From NCBI RefSeq assembly GCF_017565645.3, contig NZ_CP086136.1, positions 9,283,501 through 9,347,500 on the forward strand: DNA of 64,000 nt, read 5' to 3'. Made by a program: the position numbers and the translations under genes. The DNA is from Bradyrhizobium barranii subsp. barranii (GTDB taxonomy: Bacteria; Pseudomonadota; Alphaproteobacteria; Rhizobiales; Xanthobacteraceae). Positions 17,017 through 26,939 of this stretch are shown in pieces. Numbering within the stretch: the first letter of the stretch is position 1; the number at the start of each line of letters is the position of its first letter. The notes under the pieces were generated by a model, which was given only the letters and a program-made list of their open reading frames with translations, made no database searches and was not told the origin of the DNA.

Positions 17017-17481
17017 TCAATAGTTAGCCACGTCTGGAAATTTCCGAATCAGGCCAATTCCCTCGCTGACATATCTATCCCCCTCTTGAGCCAGCTTGAC
17101 GCAATTATCGAATCCGAAGCGATGCACGTCGCGCAGCTGCTTGTTTACGGCGACCAACCGCCCTGCGATGAGCACTATGCGCCCGAAGCCTTCATGATGC
17201 AGCTTCAGGATCGGCTGAACCATAATGCCGGTCTCCCTCTCTACTGACAGGCCGACCGCATTGAAGAACAACTCAAGCCGCCATAGTGTATTGGGATCGG
17301 GATCACCGATGATCGGCAATGCGCGTCGTCTCTCCCTGTTCAGGATATAGGGTTCGAGCAGATCAAGGTCGCTCTTCCCTTCCCAGGCTTCATTGGTATC
17401 CTGGGCGCGCCAAAGCTTGACTAACTCGATTAGAAATGGTGCGTCGACGACGCTGCCCTGCTGCGCTATTTTTGCGGTCAT
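17017..17481 (-). CDS. NifX-associated nitrogen fixation protein (DUF269)
   Basis: The 154-residue protein matches the DUF269 family always found next to nif[50 protein letters not shown] and [30 protein letters not shown] (each in part). It starts 6 bases beyond the nifX stop and ends just before the DUF683 gene. Presumed helper in cofactor assembly; exact role unknown. Confidence 0.92.
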   Translation of the reverse strand: MTAKIAQQGSVVDAPFLIELVKLWRAQDTNEAWEGKSDLDLLEPYILNRERRRALPIIGDPDPNTLWRLELFFNAVGLSVERETGIMVQPILKLHHEGFGRIVLIAGRLVAVNKQLRDVHRFGFDNCVKLAQEGDRYVSEGIGLIRKFPDVANY

Positions 17482-17487
17482 ATCATC

Positions 17488-17883
17488 TCATTCGTCGAAC
17501 TCAAACGATCGCGGTTGGTCCTTTGCAAGGACCTTGCGCAGCCAGGGAGGTGGCGTGCCCTTCAGCACCGACTCGAGCTTTTCCAGCAACACGTGAATGC
17601 TTTCCGGTTTGCTCACCTTGATAGGATGAATTTTGCTGGCCACCACTCGCGCAGCCGCGGCACCACCAATGGCCGCGACGTATAGGATGGCGCAATCCTT
17701 GATCGCCTGGATCTTTGGCGCCAACTTGTCACCACTGCCGTCCTCCTCAAGATCGCCCTCAAACTCGATAGCTTTAAGAAAGACATGCCCGCTGGGCGCG
17801 ACATCGTAGATTGCAATATTCTTTGCCCAGCCAAAATGAGCATCGACGCGTCTCAGATCCTGAGTGGCAAAAGCGACCTTCAT
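17488..17883 (-). CDS. nifX: NifX, FeMo-cofactor precursor carrier
   Basis: The 131-residue protein is a single NifX/NafY domain: VAFATQDLRRVDAHFGWAKN at the start and CAILYVAAIGGAAAARVVA later. NifX holds NifB-co and precursor on its way to NifEN. The ATG overlaps the nifN stop as ATGA. Confidence 0.95.
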   Translation of the reverse strand: MKVAFATQDLRRVDAHFGWAKNIAIYDVAPSGHVFLKAIEFEGDLEEDGSGDKLAPKIQAIKDCAILYVAAIGGAAAARVVASKIHPIKVSKPESIHVLLEKLESVLKGTPPPWLRKVLAKDQPRSFEFDE

Positions 17884-19289
17884 GCAATTGACCTTTCAGG
17901 CGCGCCAGTGGAGCGGCGATGCCCCACGTGTTGTGGCAGTCCGGGCGTGGTCCGCCACCTATCGGGTGTAGGTCGGTCGTTCTCGTCGCGATGCGCGATC
18001 ACGAGATTGGCGATTTGGAAGATCACATTGCGGGTACCACGATAGCCGACGGATACTTGGTGGCCCGCGCCAAGCCGATCGAATATCGGAAAACCTACGC
18101 GATAGAACGGCACTTTCAGCCGCCCCGCCGCTTGCCTTCCATGCGAATGCGTGATCAGCAGATCGCAATGCTTTTCTTTTGCAAATCCTTCCAGATCTTC
18201 GAGGTCACCAATGAGAACCTCCTTGGTCCTGATTCGCTCGATCACCTCAGACTGAGTGGTCGTCACGGCGACGGTCACCTGCGCGCCCATATCGTGCAGC
18301 ATGCCGGATAAATCGAACAGAAGGTCTGGCTCGGCACCGATCGCGACTTTGCGGCCGCCAATATGGAAGTGCGCGTCCAACATAGCATCGGCGAGCTGAC
18401 TGCGCTGGCGTCGATATTTCGAGGGTATCGGGCGCCCGCTAATCTCGCTCAAAAACATCATGAAATCGTCGTTTGGATGAAGACCACACAGTCGCTCGAA
18501 CACACGAAAAGGCACCCCGGTTTTAGTCTGCATGACCTCAGCCGCGCGCTGCATCTGCGCACCGATTGCAATGGTCCACCCTGCGCGCCCCATGCTCGCG
18601 ATCTCGTCGACGTCAATGCCGCCGATGGTCGTTGACGTAAACTCATCGGGGATATGCCCGTCGAGCGATCCCGCCAAGTCAGGGAGAAAGGAGGGGTACA
18701 ATCCGAAATCCTCCAGCAAGGCACGGAGTTCATCAAGGTCGCCGGGCGTCAGGTGACACCCCGGTAGAACATTTACCTTCGAGGGATCCCGCAGGCCATT
18801 GGCACTTGGCCGGTCCACCAGCACCTCCACCATGCGTGCAACTGCCTTCTCCCACCCATCCTGGAACGCGCCCTTGAAATCAGGCGTTGATACATATACG
18901 AGCGGCAACTTTGTGAGTTGCGGATACGCACTCCGGATTAGTTTGAGGTACGCTTCCACATCGTCGCCGTTGGTCTCGGTGACACCGGTCGAGCAGATTC
19001 CGATGATCTTCGGCTTAGCGCGCTTGGAGATGTTAAGTATCGCCTGCTCCAAATTTTCATATCCGCCGAGTACGGTCGCGACCTCGCTCATCGCGGTGGT
19101 CTGCAGCGGTATTGCTTCTTTGAAGTGCCGGACAAAGAGCGTGAGACCGAAGGATGTGCACCCCTGTGAGCCGTGCAGAAGCGGCATCGCACCGCGCAGC
19201 CCCATGAAGGCGTATGCGCCGCCGATCGGCTGGCTCATCTTCAGCGGGTTGACAACGCAGGCTTTTGTCGGCGCCGTGACCAGGGCCAT
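17880..19289 (-). CDS. nifN: NifN, FeMo-cofactor scaffold beta subunit
   Basis: The 469-residue protein is homologous to NifK and pairs with NifE to complete FeMo-cofactor. Visible are the early cluster Cys in NPLKMSQPIGGAYAFMGLRG and LLHGSQGCTSFG, and the central ICSTGVTETNGDDV. It starts 9 bases beyond the nifE stop and overlaps nifX. Confidence 0.97.
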   Translation of the reverse strand: MALVTAPTKACVVNPLKMSQPIGGAYAFMGLRGAMPLLHGSQGCTSFGLTLFVRHFKEAIPLQTTAMSEVATVLGGYENLEQAILNISKRAKPKIIGICSTGVTETNGDDVEAYLKLIRSAYPQLTKLPLVYVSTPDFKGAFQDGWEKAVARMVEVLVDRPSANGLRDPSKVNVLPGCHLTPGDLDELRALLEDFGLYPSFLPDLAGSLDGHIPDEFTSTTIGGIDVDEIASMGRAGWTIAIGAQMQRAAEVMQTKTGVPFRVFERLCGLHPNDDFMMFLSEISGRPIPSKYRRQRSQLADAMLDAHFHIGGRKVAIGAEPDLLFDLSGMLHDMGAQVTVAVTTTQSEVIERIRTKEVLIGDLEDLEGFAKEKHCDLLITHSHGRQAAGRLKVPFYRVGFPIFDRLGAGHQVSVGYRGTRNVIFQIANLVIAHRDENDRPTPDRWRTTPGLPQHVGHRRSTGAPERSIA

Positions 19290-19298
19290 GGCGACTCC

Positions 19299-20945
19299 CT
19301 ACTCTGCGGCCTGTCGCATATCAGATGGCTCGGACATCAACATATCTTCGATGCGTCCTTGACAGCAGCCACCGGTCGCATTGGTATGCTCTCGGACCGC
19401 TGCGACGCTCCTCAAGCCGTGCACGGAGATTGCGTCCTCAATCGTGCCCAGATCAACCCTGTTACACACGCAGATATTCCTCGCGCGGCGCGCTGTTTCG
19501 GCGAGGACCGGATCGCCGGCGATCGCGGCCATGGACGATTGCATCTGCTCCCGCGCTTTGGCCAAAGCCTCCCATGGCGCTGGCCGACGTAGCTGCTCCC
19601 ACATCGGGCTTGAGAGCGAATTATCGATCTCCTCCACCAGCTTGACTATTCCGGCATAGCCCATATAGGCGTGGCAACGCTCCTGGTTGATATCGACCCA
19701 TGGCACCGCCGCCTTCAGCGCGACAAATTGCGACTTGCCGCCCGATAGCATGATGTCCGCTTCTGCGTCCTTCAACATCTTGTACATTTCGCGCGCAGTC
19801 ATGTCGTCGATCATGTGGGCATCCTGCCCCATGAGCTCCTTGATGCGCTCCTTGTCTTCCATGGTCGATTTCTTCACACTGGTTCCGACTAATTCCAGCC
19901 CGGCTTCCTGGAGCGCCGAGACGACCGACCATGACTTGACACCGCCGGTCATTAACAAGGCCCTTTTGCCTTCGAGTCGCGGCTTGTACGGCTGGATGGC
20001 AGCCCACGCCCGCGCTTCCTCGCGCGCGATCACCGCTTCGGTGCGCCCGAGCAGATCTGCCGGGGCGCCGCGCTCAACCAATAAGCGGGCGATCTGGCGT
20101 AGCGATTCGCTTGAATCCTGAATACCGTAGAACGACCCCTCGAAGAATGGGATCCCGTAACGTTGCTCCATCTTGCGTGCCACGTTGATCATGGATTTTG
20201 AGCACACCAACATTGCCGCCCGCGCGCGATGAGATGAAGCGACTTCGCGGTATTTGCCATCGCCCGAAATGCAGCAGAGAATTCGCACTCCAAGCTCGTC
20301 TAACAATGGCTTCACCTGCCAGAGCTCTCCTGAAAGGTTGTATTCTCCGATCAGATTGATGTCGTACGGCGTGGTGTAGTCCGGTTCTCGCGTGCCGATC
20401 ACGTAGTCGAGCAAGGCTTCGCCCGCGAGCTTGTTACCGAGGTTTTTCGAACCGGCGAAGCCCGGAGAATTGATCGGGATCACCGGTTTTGAGAATCTTC
20501 GCGACGCTGCCTTGCAGACTGCATTGATGTCATCGCCGATCATCGCCGGGATGCAGGTTTGATAGACGAAGATTGCGGGCGGATCGCACTTGTCGATGAT
20601 CTCCTTGATCGCTTTGCACAGCCGCTTCTCGCCTCCGAATACAATATCGGTTTCGCTCAAATCGGTTGTGAAAGCGGTGCGCCACAAATCCGAGCCGGAC
20701 GACGCCGCGCCGCGATTGTCCCAGGAATTACCTTCGCACGCGATCGGGCCATGTACCAAGTGAGCGACATCGGTGAACGGCTGCAGCGCAACCTTCGCGC
20801 CGTCGAAAGCACAGCCACCCGCAGCGCTACCCGGCTGCAACTGTCTGGTACAGCCGTTCCTGCGTTCCGCCTCAGACTTACTGCCATTCTTGGCGCAGCC
20901 CGGCTCGTCGAAGATATCCTGGACCGTGGCCGCCAGTGAACTCAT
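19299..20945 (-). CDS. nifE: NifE, FeMo-cofactor scaffold alpha subunit
   Basis: The 548-residue NifD homologue carries GCAFDGAKVALQPFTD and HGPIACEGNSWDNRG with the cluster cysteines, and FVYQTCIPAMIGDDI. The C-terminal part has a CxC-type ligand set (NICVCNRVDLGTIEDAI, then GGCCQGR), as in the bacterioferritin-associated Fe-S domain often fused to rhizobial NifE. The start at 20945 (MSSLAATVQDIFDEPGC) follows GAGAGGAAGC; the open frame upstream is not used. A strong stem-loop separates it from nifK. Confidence 0.96.
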   Translation of the reverse strand: MSSLAATVQDIFDEPGCAKNGSKSEAERRNGCTRQLQPGSAAGGCAFDGAKVALQPFTDVAHLVHGPIACEGNSWDNRGAASSGSDLWRTAFTTDLSETDIVFGGEKRLCKAIKEIIDKCDPPAIFVYQTCIPAMIGDDINAVCKAASRRFSKPVIPINSPGFAGSKNLGNKLAGEALLDYVIGTREPDYTTPYDINLIGEYNLSGELWQVKPLLDELGVRILCCISGDGKYREVASSHRARAAMLVCSKSMINVARKMEQRYGIPFFEGSFYGIQDSSESLRQIARLLVERGAPADLLGRTEAVIAREEARAWAAIQPYKPRLEGKRALLMTGGVKSWSVVSALQEAGLELVGTSVKKSTMEDKERIKELMGQDAHMIDDMTAREMYKMLKDAEADIMLSGGKSQFVALKAAVPWVDINQERCHAYMGYAGIVKLVEEIDNSLSSPMWEQLRRPAPWEALAKAREQMQSSMAAIAGDPVLAETARRARNICVCNRVDLGTIEDAISVHGLRSVAAVREHTNATGGCCQGRIEDMLMSEPSDMRQAAE

Positions 20946-20993
20946 CCTGCTTCCTCTCAGGGCAACAAATTGTAAACTCAACCATTATGTGCT

Positions 20994-21025
20994 CGTGCCA
21001 TCGTCCAGTCCTGGACGATGGCACG
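20994..21025 (-). other. perfect stem-loop between nifK and nifE
   Basis: CGTGCCATCGTCCAG (20994-21008) and CTGGACGATGGCACG (21011-21025) form a 15-pair perfect stem with a two-base loop, in the 92-base gap between the nifK stop and the nifE start. No T-run follows on the minus strand. It is likely an RNA processing or partial termination/stabilising element that keeps nifDK message above nifEN message. Confidence 0.85.
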
Positions 21026-21037
21026 TGTAGTTGCTCA

Positions 21038-22594
21038 TCAACGAATGATGTCGAAGCTGTAGTCGGTTTTGCCAAGAATGTTGGTCTTGTTGTCGATCTC
21101 GTCGAAGATCTTGTCCAGGATCTTGACCAGCACATTCAGACCGCCCTGATAGCCCCATATGGGGGAGCGGTGATGGTGATGCCGGTCGAAAATCGGAAAG
21201 CCGATGCGGATCAGTGGCGTTGCGGTATCACGCTCCAGATACTTCCCATAGGTGTTGCCAATCAGAAAATCGACCGGCTCGGTGAACAAGAGTGAACGCA
21301 TGTGCCAGAGATCCCGCCCCGGATAGACTTGGCAGCCCTGTCCAAATGGCGAGCTTGCAAGCAGCGCCTGCATTTTCTCCTGCCACGCTTTGTTGCCATT
21401 GGTGGACAGCACATGGGTCGGTTCGGCGCCGAGTTCGAGCAGAAACGCAGCCAATCCATAGCAAAGATCCGGATCGCCATAGATCGCGAACTTTTTGCCA
21501 TGAACATGAGCGCTTGAGTCGGCAATGGCATCAACCAAGCGGCCACGTTCTCGCGCGAGTTGCTCCGGAATCTCCTTGCCGCTGATGCGTGACAGCGCGA
21601 CGATAAAGTCATCCGTTGCTGATAAGCCTACCGGGTAGTTGAAGGATAGAACGTCCTGGCCATGCTCTGCCGCAAATGACAGCGTTTTTTCCGTGCACCA
21701 TTGCTGCATGGAGATGGTCGCCTTGGCGTGAATCGCGTTCGCCGCATCCTTCAGCGTCGTACCACCGTCATACATCCGGAATTCGCCGTCTGTCGGAGTG
21801 TCGAACACTTCAGAATTGTCGGCGAGAACTGTGTGCTGGATGCCCATCAATTCCAAGATGCGCTTAATCTCGCGAAGGTTCCCGACGGTATATCCATCGA
21901 ACCCGCCAATGATGTTGATCGCTCCATTCGGTTTGCGCTCCAGCTTCGGCGCTGTTCCGGCCTTGCCGTCCCAAAAATGCTCCAGAATGCCTTTGAGGGC
22001 ATTGTCGTAGCCGGTGACGTGACTGCCAACGAATGCGGGCGTGTGGGCGAACGGCACGTCGAAGTCTGCCGGAACCGAGCCCTTTTCTTTCGACGTCTTG
22101 ATGAAGGCGTTCAGGTCATCGCCGATCACTTCGGCCATGCAGGTTGTGGAAACCGCAATCATCTTGGGCTTGTACATCTTGTAGCTGTTCGCGAGCCCGT
22201 CGGTCATGTTGTTCAGACCGCCGAATACGGCAGCATCTTCCGTCATTGATGAAGAGACACAGGAGCTAGGCTCCTTGAAGTGCCGCGACAAATGACTGCG
22301 GTAATAGGCCACACAGCCTTGGCTGCCGTGGACGAAGGGCAGCGTGCGCTCAAAGCCGACAGAGGCGAATACGGCGCCAAGCGGCTGACACGCCTTCGCC
22401 GGATTTACCGCCAGCGCCTCCCGCGCGAAGTTTTTTTCGCGATATTCGGCCGTTTTGGTCCATTCCTTGATACGTTCGACCTCGGCAGGATCGCGCGGAT
22501 TCTCGAATATCTTCTTCTTCGCCAGCATTTGCTGGTATTCTGGACCGCGGAACAGTTCGACATGATCGAGCACGTGTTCGGCACTCTGCGGCAT
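21038..22594 (-). CDS. nifK: nitrogenase MoFe protein beta chain NifK
   Basis: The 518-residue subunit shares the P-clusters with NifD. P-cluster ligands are in [16 protein letters not shown] and [21 protein letters not shown], and in [14 protein letters not shown]. Length equals that of Bradyrhizobium NifK. It follows nifD by 65 bases, a gap that contains a small CCGGG/CCCGG hairpin. Confidence 0.98.
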   Translation of the reverse strand: MPQSAEHVLDHVELFRGPEYQQMLAKKKIFENPRDPAEVERIKEWTKTAEYREKNFAREALAVNPAKACQPLGAVFASVGFERTLPFVHGSQGCVAYYRSHLSRHFKEPSSCVSSSMTEDAAVFGGLNNMTDGLANSYKMYKPKMIAVSTTCMAEVIGDDLNAFIKTSKEKGSVPADFDVPFAHTPAFVGSHVTGYDNALKGILEHFWDGKAGTAPKLERKPNGAINIIGGFDGYTVGNLREIKRILELMGIQHTVLADNSEVFDTPTDGEFRMYDGGTTLKDAANAIHAKATISMQQWCTEKTLSFAAEHGQDVLSFNYPVGLSATDDFIVALSRISGKEIPEQLARERGRLVDAIADSSAHVHGKKFAIYGDPDLCYGLAAFLLELGAEPTHVLSTNGNKAWQEKMQALLASSPFGQGCQVYPGRDLWHMRSLLFTEPVDFLIGNTYGKYLERDTATPLIRIGFPIFDRHHHHRSPIWGYQGGLNVLVKILDKIFDEIDNKTNILGKTDYSFDIIR

Positions 22595-22659
22595 CGGTGA
22601 AATCCTTCACTATCAGATTGGAATCGCCCGGGCTTTCCCGGAGAGCGAGACGAGTTGCG

Positions 22660-24162
22660 TTATTCTGCAGCCTGGAGCTTGGCGCTCGGCGCTTCCTTCC
22701 AGGGAGCTTTCGTTCTTTTCCAAATTGGCGAGTTGACGGCCATGTCCATGTCGCGCGCGAAGATCGCAAAGCCGTCATAACCGTGATATGGACCCGAATA
22801 GTCCCACGAATGCATCTGCCGGAACGGCACACTCATCTTTTGGAAAACGTACTTTTCCTTGATGCCTGAGCCGACAAGATCAGGCTGGAGTTTTTCGACG
22901 AAGCGCTCGAACTCATAGCCATTGACGTCATCATAGATGAGGGTGCTGTCTTTCACGTAGTGCTGAGCTGTGCGCTGATAGTCGTCGTTGTGACCGAACT
23001 CGTAGCCAGTGCCAATGACGTCCATCCCGAGGTCCTCGTACGCGCCAATCACATGACGCGGACGAAGGCCGCCGACGTACAGCATCACCGTCTTGCCCTC
23101 GAGGCGCGGGCGATATTTTGCAATCACGGCGTCCACCAGCGGCTGATACTTCTCGATCACTCGCTCGGCGCCTTCCTTGATCTTGTCGTCAAAATAACCC
23201 GCAATCCTGCGCAGTGAGTCCGCGATCTTTGAAGGTCCGAAGAAGTTGTACTCGCACCAAGGGATGCCGAACTTCTCTTCCATGTGGCGTGAGATATAGT
23301 TCATGGAACGGTAGCAATGCAGAATGTTGAGCTTTGCCTTCGGCGTTGCTTCGAGCTCGGCCAGTGAACCGTCGCCGGACCACTGCGCGATTACCCGTAG
23401 TCCCATCTCTTCAAGCAGAATTCGCGATGACCAAGCATCGCCGCCGATATTGTAGTCTCCGATGATCGCAACATCGTATGGTGTCGGCTCGAACTTTGGT
23501 TTGCCCTCGGCCTCGATATGCCCGAAAATCCAATCGCGTACCGCATCGTTTGCAATGTGATGGCCTAGTGACTGCGACACACCCCGAAAGCCCTCACAAC
23601 GGACCGGCACGATGGTCTTGCCTCCATATTCTTTGGATTTCGCCCTTGACACCGCCTCGATATCGTCACCGATCAACCCTACCGGGCACTCTGATTGTAT
23701 CGTAATGCCGTTGTTGAGTGGAAACAGCTCTTGGATTTCATCAAGGATTTTGTCCAGTTTCTTGTCGCCGCCAAATACGATATCCTTTTCCTGGAAGTCG
23801 GAGGTGAACTGCAGAGTCACGAAGCTATCGATGCCCGTGGTGCCAACGTAATAGTTGCGCCGCGAGCCCCATGAATATTGGCCGCAGCCAACCGGGCCAT
23901 GGCTGATATGAACCATGTCCTTGATTGGTCCCCAGACCACCCCCTTCGACCCTGCATAGGCGCACCCTCTTATCGTCATCACGCCGGGTATGGATTTGAT
24001 GTTGGACTTCACCCCGCAGTCCGACTTACCTGCTTGGTGCACGTTGAGGTGCTTGGCACGCCTTTTCGCGGTTTTCTCCGGATAGACCTTCAGCACCTCC
24101 TCGATCAGCTCTTTGTTGCGAGCCCTGATTTCTGCGACGCTGTTGGTCGTGGCGAGACTCAT
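22660..24162 (-). CDS. nifD: nitrogenase MoFe protein alpha chain NifD
   Basis: The 500-residue subunit holds FeMo-cofactor. P-cluster Cys residues are in [28 protein letters not shown] and [13 protein letters not shown]; the cofactor Cys is in [13 protein letters not shown] and the cofactor His in [13 protein letters not shown]. It is the first gene of the operon nifD-K-E-N-X and onward, read from the sigma-54 promoter at 24218-24233. Confidence 0.98.
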   Translation of the reverse strand: MSLATTNSVAEIRARNKELIEEVLKVYPEKTAKRRAKHLNVHQAGKSDCGVKSNIKSIPGVMTIRGCAYAGSKGVVWGPIKDMVHISHGPVGCGQYSWGSRRNYYVGTTGIDSFVTLQFTSDFQEKDIVFGGDKKLDKILDEIQELFPLNNGITIQSECPVGLIGDDIEAVSRAKSKEYGGKTIVPVRCEGFRGVSQSLGHHIANDAVRDWIFGHIEAEGKPKFEPTPYDVAIIGDYNIGGDAWSSRILLEEMGLRVIAQWSGDGSLAELEATPKAKLNILHCYRSMNYISRHMEEKFGIPWCEYNFFGPSKIADSLRRIAGYFDDKIKEGAERVIEKYQPLVDAVIAKYRPRLEGKTVMLYVGGLRPRHVIGAYEDLGMDVIGTGYEFGHNDDYQRTAQHYVKDSTLIYDDVNGYEFERFVEKLQPDLVGSGIKEKYVFQKMSVPFRQMHSWDYSGPYHGYDGFAIFARDMDMAVNSPIWKRTKAPWKEAPSAKLQAAE

Positions 24163-24217
24163 CTGGTGTCCTTTAAAAGGTTAGCTGTTGGGAGGGCGGC
24201 TTCTTGATCCAAGACTT

Positions 24218-24233
24218 TGCAACCGGCATGCCA
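24218..24233 (-). promoter_or_regulatory. nifD sigma-54 promoter
   Basis: The minus strand reads TGGCATGCCGGTTGCA, a near-consensus -24/-12 element with correct GG-N10-GC spacing, 56 bases before the nifD start. Confidence 0.93.
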
Positions 24234-24301
24234 GGGTCTCATGAGCACTAAAACTAGAACAACAACAGTTTCTTAGCGCGACTTGTACGGTGACGGGCTG
24301 T

Positions 24302-24317
24302 TGTTGCGAATCCGACA
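24302..24317. promoter_or_regulatory. NifA upstream activator site of nifD
   Basis: TGT-TGCGAATCCG-ACA is an exact TGT-N10-ACA, 69 bases upstream of the promoter. Beyond it, 24318-24588 holds no gene I can support. Confidence 0.85.
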
Positions 24318-24588
24318 TCTCGCCTTTGCGAGGGACTCTTGGTTTGGCGGTGTTCGAAATGGAACAAGGCGGCCGCGCGTGAAATTCACGGCGGAGTTTT
24401 TGAGTTTATGCGCGACAGCAACGCTCTGCGGTGTAAGGCGGAAGCAGGCCGCAAGTCTGGCTTCCAATCCTTCATACTTATTGAAACCTACAGGTGCTCA
24501 CCTGCGATGTAATGACGTGCGCGATCTCGCGCTCTAGATCTCAAGGCGAGCTACCTCGACGCCACGTGAACTTCTTAGGCTCGTTAGA

Positions 24589-24673
24589 TCACACGAGCAT
24601 CGTCGCGCCTTGATAAGGGGCACGCACGATCACATCGATGTCTTCGCGTGCGTTGTACATGCCGAGGGACACA
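24589..24673 (-). pseudogene. C-terminal remnant of a SufS-like cysteine desulfurase
   Basis: Just outside the left end of IS3 copy 1, a minus-strand frame reads VSLGMYNAREDIDVIVRAPYQG and stops at 24589. The pattern R/S-x-SLxxYNxxEDID is the usual C-terminus of SufS/NifS-type class V aminotransferases. The rest of the gene is not on the other side of the IS, so it has been lost or moved. Confidence 0.45.
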
Positions 24674-24760
24674 GAGCTGGCCCCGCAAATTCGGACAGTA
24701 GCTTGAGTGGATTTTCTGCCTGACAGCGGCGAGGATTCTTGCTGCGAATCAGGAGCGAAG

Positions 24761-25066
24761 ATGACGAAGAAGAGCCGCCGGACGCATTCTCCGGCATTCA
24801 AGGCGAAGGTTGCTTTGGCTGCGGTCAAAGGCGACAAGACACTGGCGGAGCTGGCGCAACTGTTTGATGTTCATCCGAACCAGATCACGATCTGGAAAAA
24901 CCAGCTCCTGGAAGGCGCCGCCGGCGTGTTTGGGCATGACAAGACATCGGCCGAGACGCCGGTCGATTTGAAGGCGTTACATGCCAAGATCGGCGAGCTG
25001 GCGTTGGAAAACGATTTTTTGTCCGGCGCGCTCACCAAGGCGGGCCTGCTGAGCGCAAAGCGATGA
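24761..25066 (+). CDS. IS3-family OrfA (copy 1)
   Basis: The 101-residue helix-turn-helix protein (HSPAFKAKVALAAVKGDKTLAELAQLF, then a leucine-zipper-like ELALENDFLSGALTKAG) binds IS ends. The start at 24761 follows GGAGCGAAG. Its stop overlaps the orfB start as ATGA. Confidence 0.92.
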   Translation: MTKKSRRTHSPAFKAKVALAAVKGDKTLAELAQLFDVHPNQITIWKNQLLEGAAGVFGHDKTSAETPVDLKALHAKIGELALENDFLSGALTKAGLLSAKR

Positions 25067-25890
25067 TCGACCGCGATCATGATCTTTCTATCGTGCGCCA
25101 GGCGAAGGTCCTGAAGCTGGCTCGCAGCACGGTCTACTATGAACCTCGGCCAGTTTCGGCCGAGGACCTTGCCTTGATGCGTCGGCTCGATGAGCTGCAT
25201 CTCGATTATCCCTTCGCGGGAGCGCGTATGCTGCGATCGTTGCTGCGGCGGGAGGGCGTATACGCCGGTCGCCGCCACATCGCGACGCTGATGAAGCGCA
25301 TGGGGATCGAGGCGGTCTATCGTCGCCCGAACACGAGCAAGCCGGCTCCGGGTCACAAGATCTACCCGTACCTGTTGCGCGGATTGAAGATCGAGCGGCC
25401 CGACCATGCGTGGGCAATGGACATCACCTACATTCCGATGCGGCGTGGCTTCGTCTATCTCGCGGCGGTCGTCGATGTGTTCAGCCGACGGGTCCTGGCC
25501 CATCGCGTCTCGATCACAATGGAGGCGGCCTTCTGCGTCGAAGCGGTCCAGGAGGCGTTGGCGAAGCACGGCAGGCCCGAGATTTTCAACACGGATCAGG
25601 GCAGCCAGTTCACCAGCCTCGAGTTCACCGATGTGCTGCTGGACGCGAAGATCGCCATCAGCATGGACGGCAAGGGCGCCTGGCGCGACAACGTGTTTGT
25701 CGAGCGGCTCTGGCGCACGGTCAAATACGAAGAAGTATATCTCCGCGCCTACGACAGCGTGTCCGAGGCGCGAGCGTCAATTGCCAAGTATCTGGCCTTC
25801 TACAATCAGGGACGCCCTCACTCGAGCCTTGACGGGCGCACGCCCGACGAGGCTTACTTCGGCACGCAAGCTATGGTGATGGCCGCATGA
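25063..25890 (+). CDS. IS3-family OrfB transposase (copy 1)
   Basis: The 275-residue DDE integrase-core protein: HTH_21-like N-terminus, first Asp in WAMDITYIPM, second in FNTDQGSQFTS, and Glu in NVFVERLWRTVKYEE. Intact and identical to copy 2. Confidence 0.95.
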   Translation: MIDRDHDLSIVRQAKVLKLARSTVYYEPRPVSAEDLALMRRLDELHLDYPFAGARMLRSLLRREGVYAGRRHIATLMKRMGIEAVYRRPNTSKPAPGHKIYPYLLRGLKIERPDHAWAMDITYIPMRRGFVYLAAVVDVFSRRVLAHRVSITMEAAFCVEAVQEALAKHGRPEIFNTDQGSQFTSLEFTDVLLDAKIAISMDGKGAWRDNVFVERLWRTVKYEEVYLRAYDSVSEARASIAKYLAFYNQGRPHSSLDGRTPDEAYFGTQAMVMAA

Positions 25891-26346
25891 CCGTCGCCGA
25901 CGGTTTTGTCGTCGCTCTGGTCGGGCTACGCCCTCCCGACGCAACGACAAAACCGTAAAGCCCCGCGTTCAGCATAACCCGGCAGGAATCCACTTAAATC
26001 CAGCGGGGCGCTGTCCAAACAACCGGGGCCAGCTCTAGTATTGATTAGGAGTGCGGAACGAAGCAGAGGATCACCGGACGAACGCCTGCCTCAACCGCCG
26101 CCAGGATAGGGAGACGATGTACCTTCCGGTCCCATTGAGTGGAGCCGACAAGATGCGCCGCGGGCGACCTGATACTTGCCCGGACAGCTCCATGATGTCG
26201 CGACACATCGATCATAGCCGCGGCAGGCGGCCTTAAGGATCTCGGATCGTTCCCTAATGCTGGAGAAGGTGGTTTACCTGATCGCTGACGGCCGTGACAC
26301 CGATCATGCGCAAACCACAGGATCGAGATCAGATTGTCATGTTCGT

Positions 26347-26362
26347 TGTAGGATTTGCGACA
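26347..26362. promoter_or_regulatory. NifA site upstream of the second ferredoxin
   Basis: TGT-AGGATTTGCG-ACA is an exact TGT-N10-ACA, 62 bases upstream of a sigma-54-like element. Confidence 0.75.
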
Positions 26363-26424
26363 CCGTATCGGGTCGGCGACCTGCGTTATCGAAATTTCTT
26401 CAGATGAATCAAGCTCAAGATGTC

Positions 26425-26440
26425 TGGCACAAGACTTGAT
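26425..26440 (+). promoter_or_regulatory. sigma-54-like promoter of the second ferredoxin
   Basis: TGGCACAAGACTTGAT has a perfect -24 half and correct spacing, but GA instead of GC at -12, so it may be weak. It lies 43 bases before the ferredoxin ATG. Confidence 0.6.
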
Positions 26441-26483
26441 AGCAAGAAACTGTTCCGCACCTTTTGCTTATGGAATAGCGCTG

Positions 26484-26678
26484 ATGGCCTACAAGATAAT
26501 CGCATCCCAATGCACGGTCTGCGGTGCGTGCGAGTTCGAGTGTCCCAATGCCGCGATTAGCCTGAAGAACGACATCTATGTGATCAATCCGTCCCAGTGT
26601 ACCCAATGTGAGGGGCATTCTGACGCGCCAAAGTGCGCCGTGGTTTGCCCCGTGCCAGATACTTGCGTGCCCGCATAG
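26484..26678 (+). CDS. FdxN-like 2[4Fe-4S] ferredoxin, paralogue inside the IS pair
   Basis: The 64-residue protein starts [20 protein letters not shown] and has a second motif [17 protein letters not shown]. It is about as long as, and clearly homologous to, the NifB-linked ferredoxin at 8393-8617. The open frame begins at 26355, but the ATG at 26484 gives the family start. With an exact NifA site and sigma-54-like promoter upstream, it should be expressed with nitrogenase. The remaining sequence between the two IS copies (26036-26346 and 26679-26794) holds no gene I can support. Confidence 0.88.
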   Translation: MAYKIIASQCTVCGACEFECPNAAISLKNDIYVINPSQCTQCEGHSDAPKCAVVCPVPDTCVPA

Positions 26679-26939
26679 GAGCGGCAGCCGATGAGAGGGG
26701 CTCCTGCACGAAGCATGATGAAGATAATATCCAAAACAGCCGCCTTTGCGACCCGTCTCCCGTTTTCCTCGCTCGCTAGCCCCGTGTTCGAAGAGAGCTG
26801 GCCCCGGTTGTTTGGACAGCGCCCCGCTGGATTTAAGTGGATTCCTGCCGGGTTATGCTGAACGCGGGGCTTTACGGTTTTGTCGTTGCGTCGGGAGGGC
26901 GTAGCCCGACCAGAGCGACGACAAAACCGTCGGCGACGG

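Larger units (their letters stand above)
24674..26035 (+). mobile_element. IS3-family insertion sequence, copy 1
   Basis: About 1.36 kb. The ends are inverted repeats: GAGCTGGCCCCGCAAATTCG at the left and GAGCTGGCCCCGGTTGTTTG (reverse strand) at the right. The TGGCC...GGCCA core is 24678-26031, exactly the length of copy 2. I see no clear target duplication. It carries orfA and orfB. Confidence 0.92.

Noticed and set aside
24871..25569. A 232-codon minus-strand ORF in IS3 copy 1 and its mirror in copy 2
   Set aside because: It is antisense to the transposase genes and has no domain or ribosome binding site.
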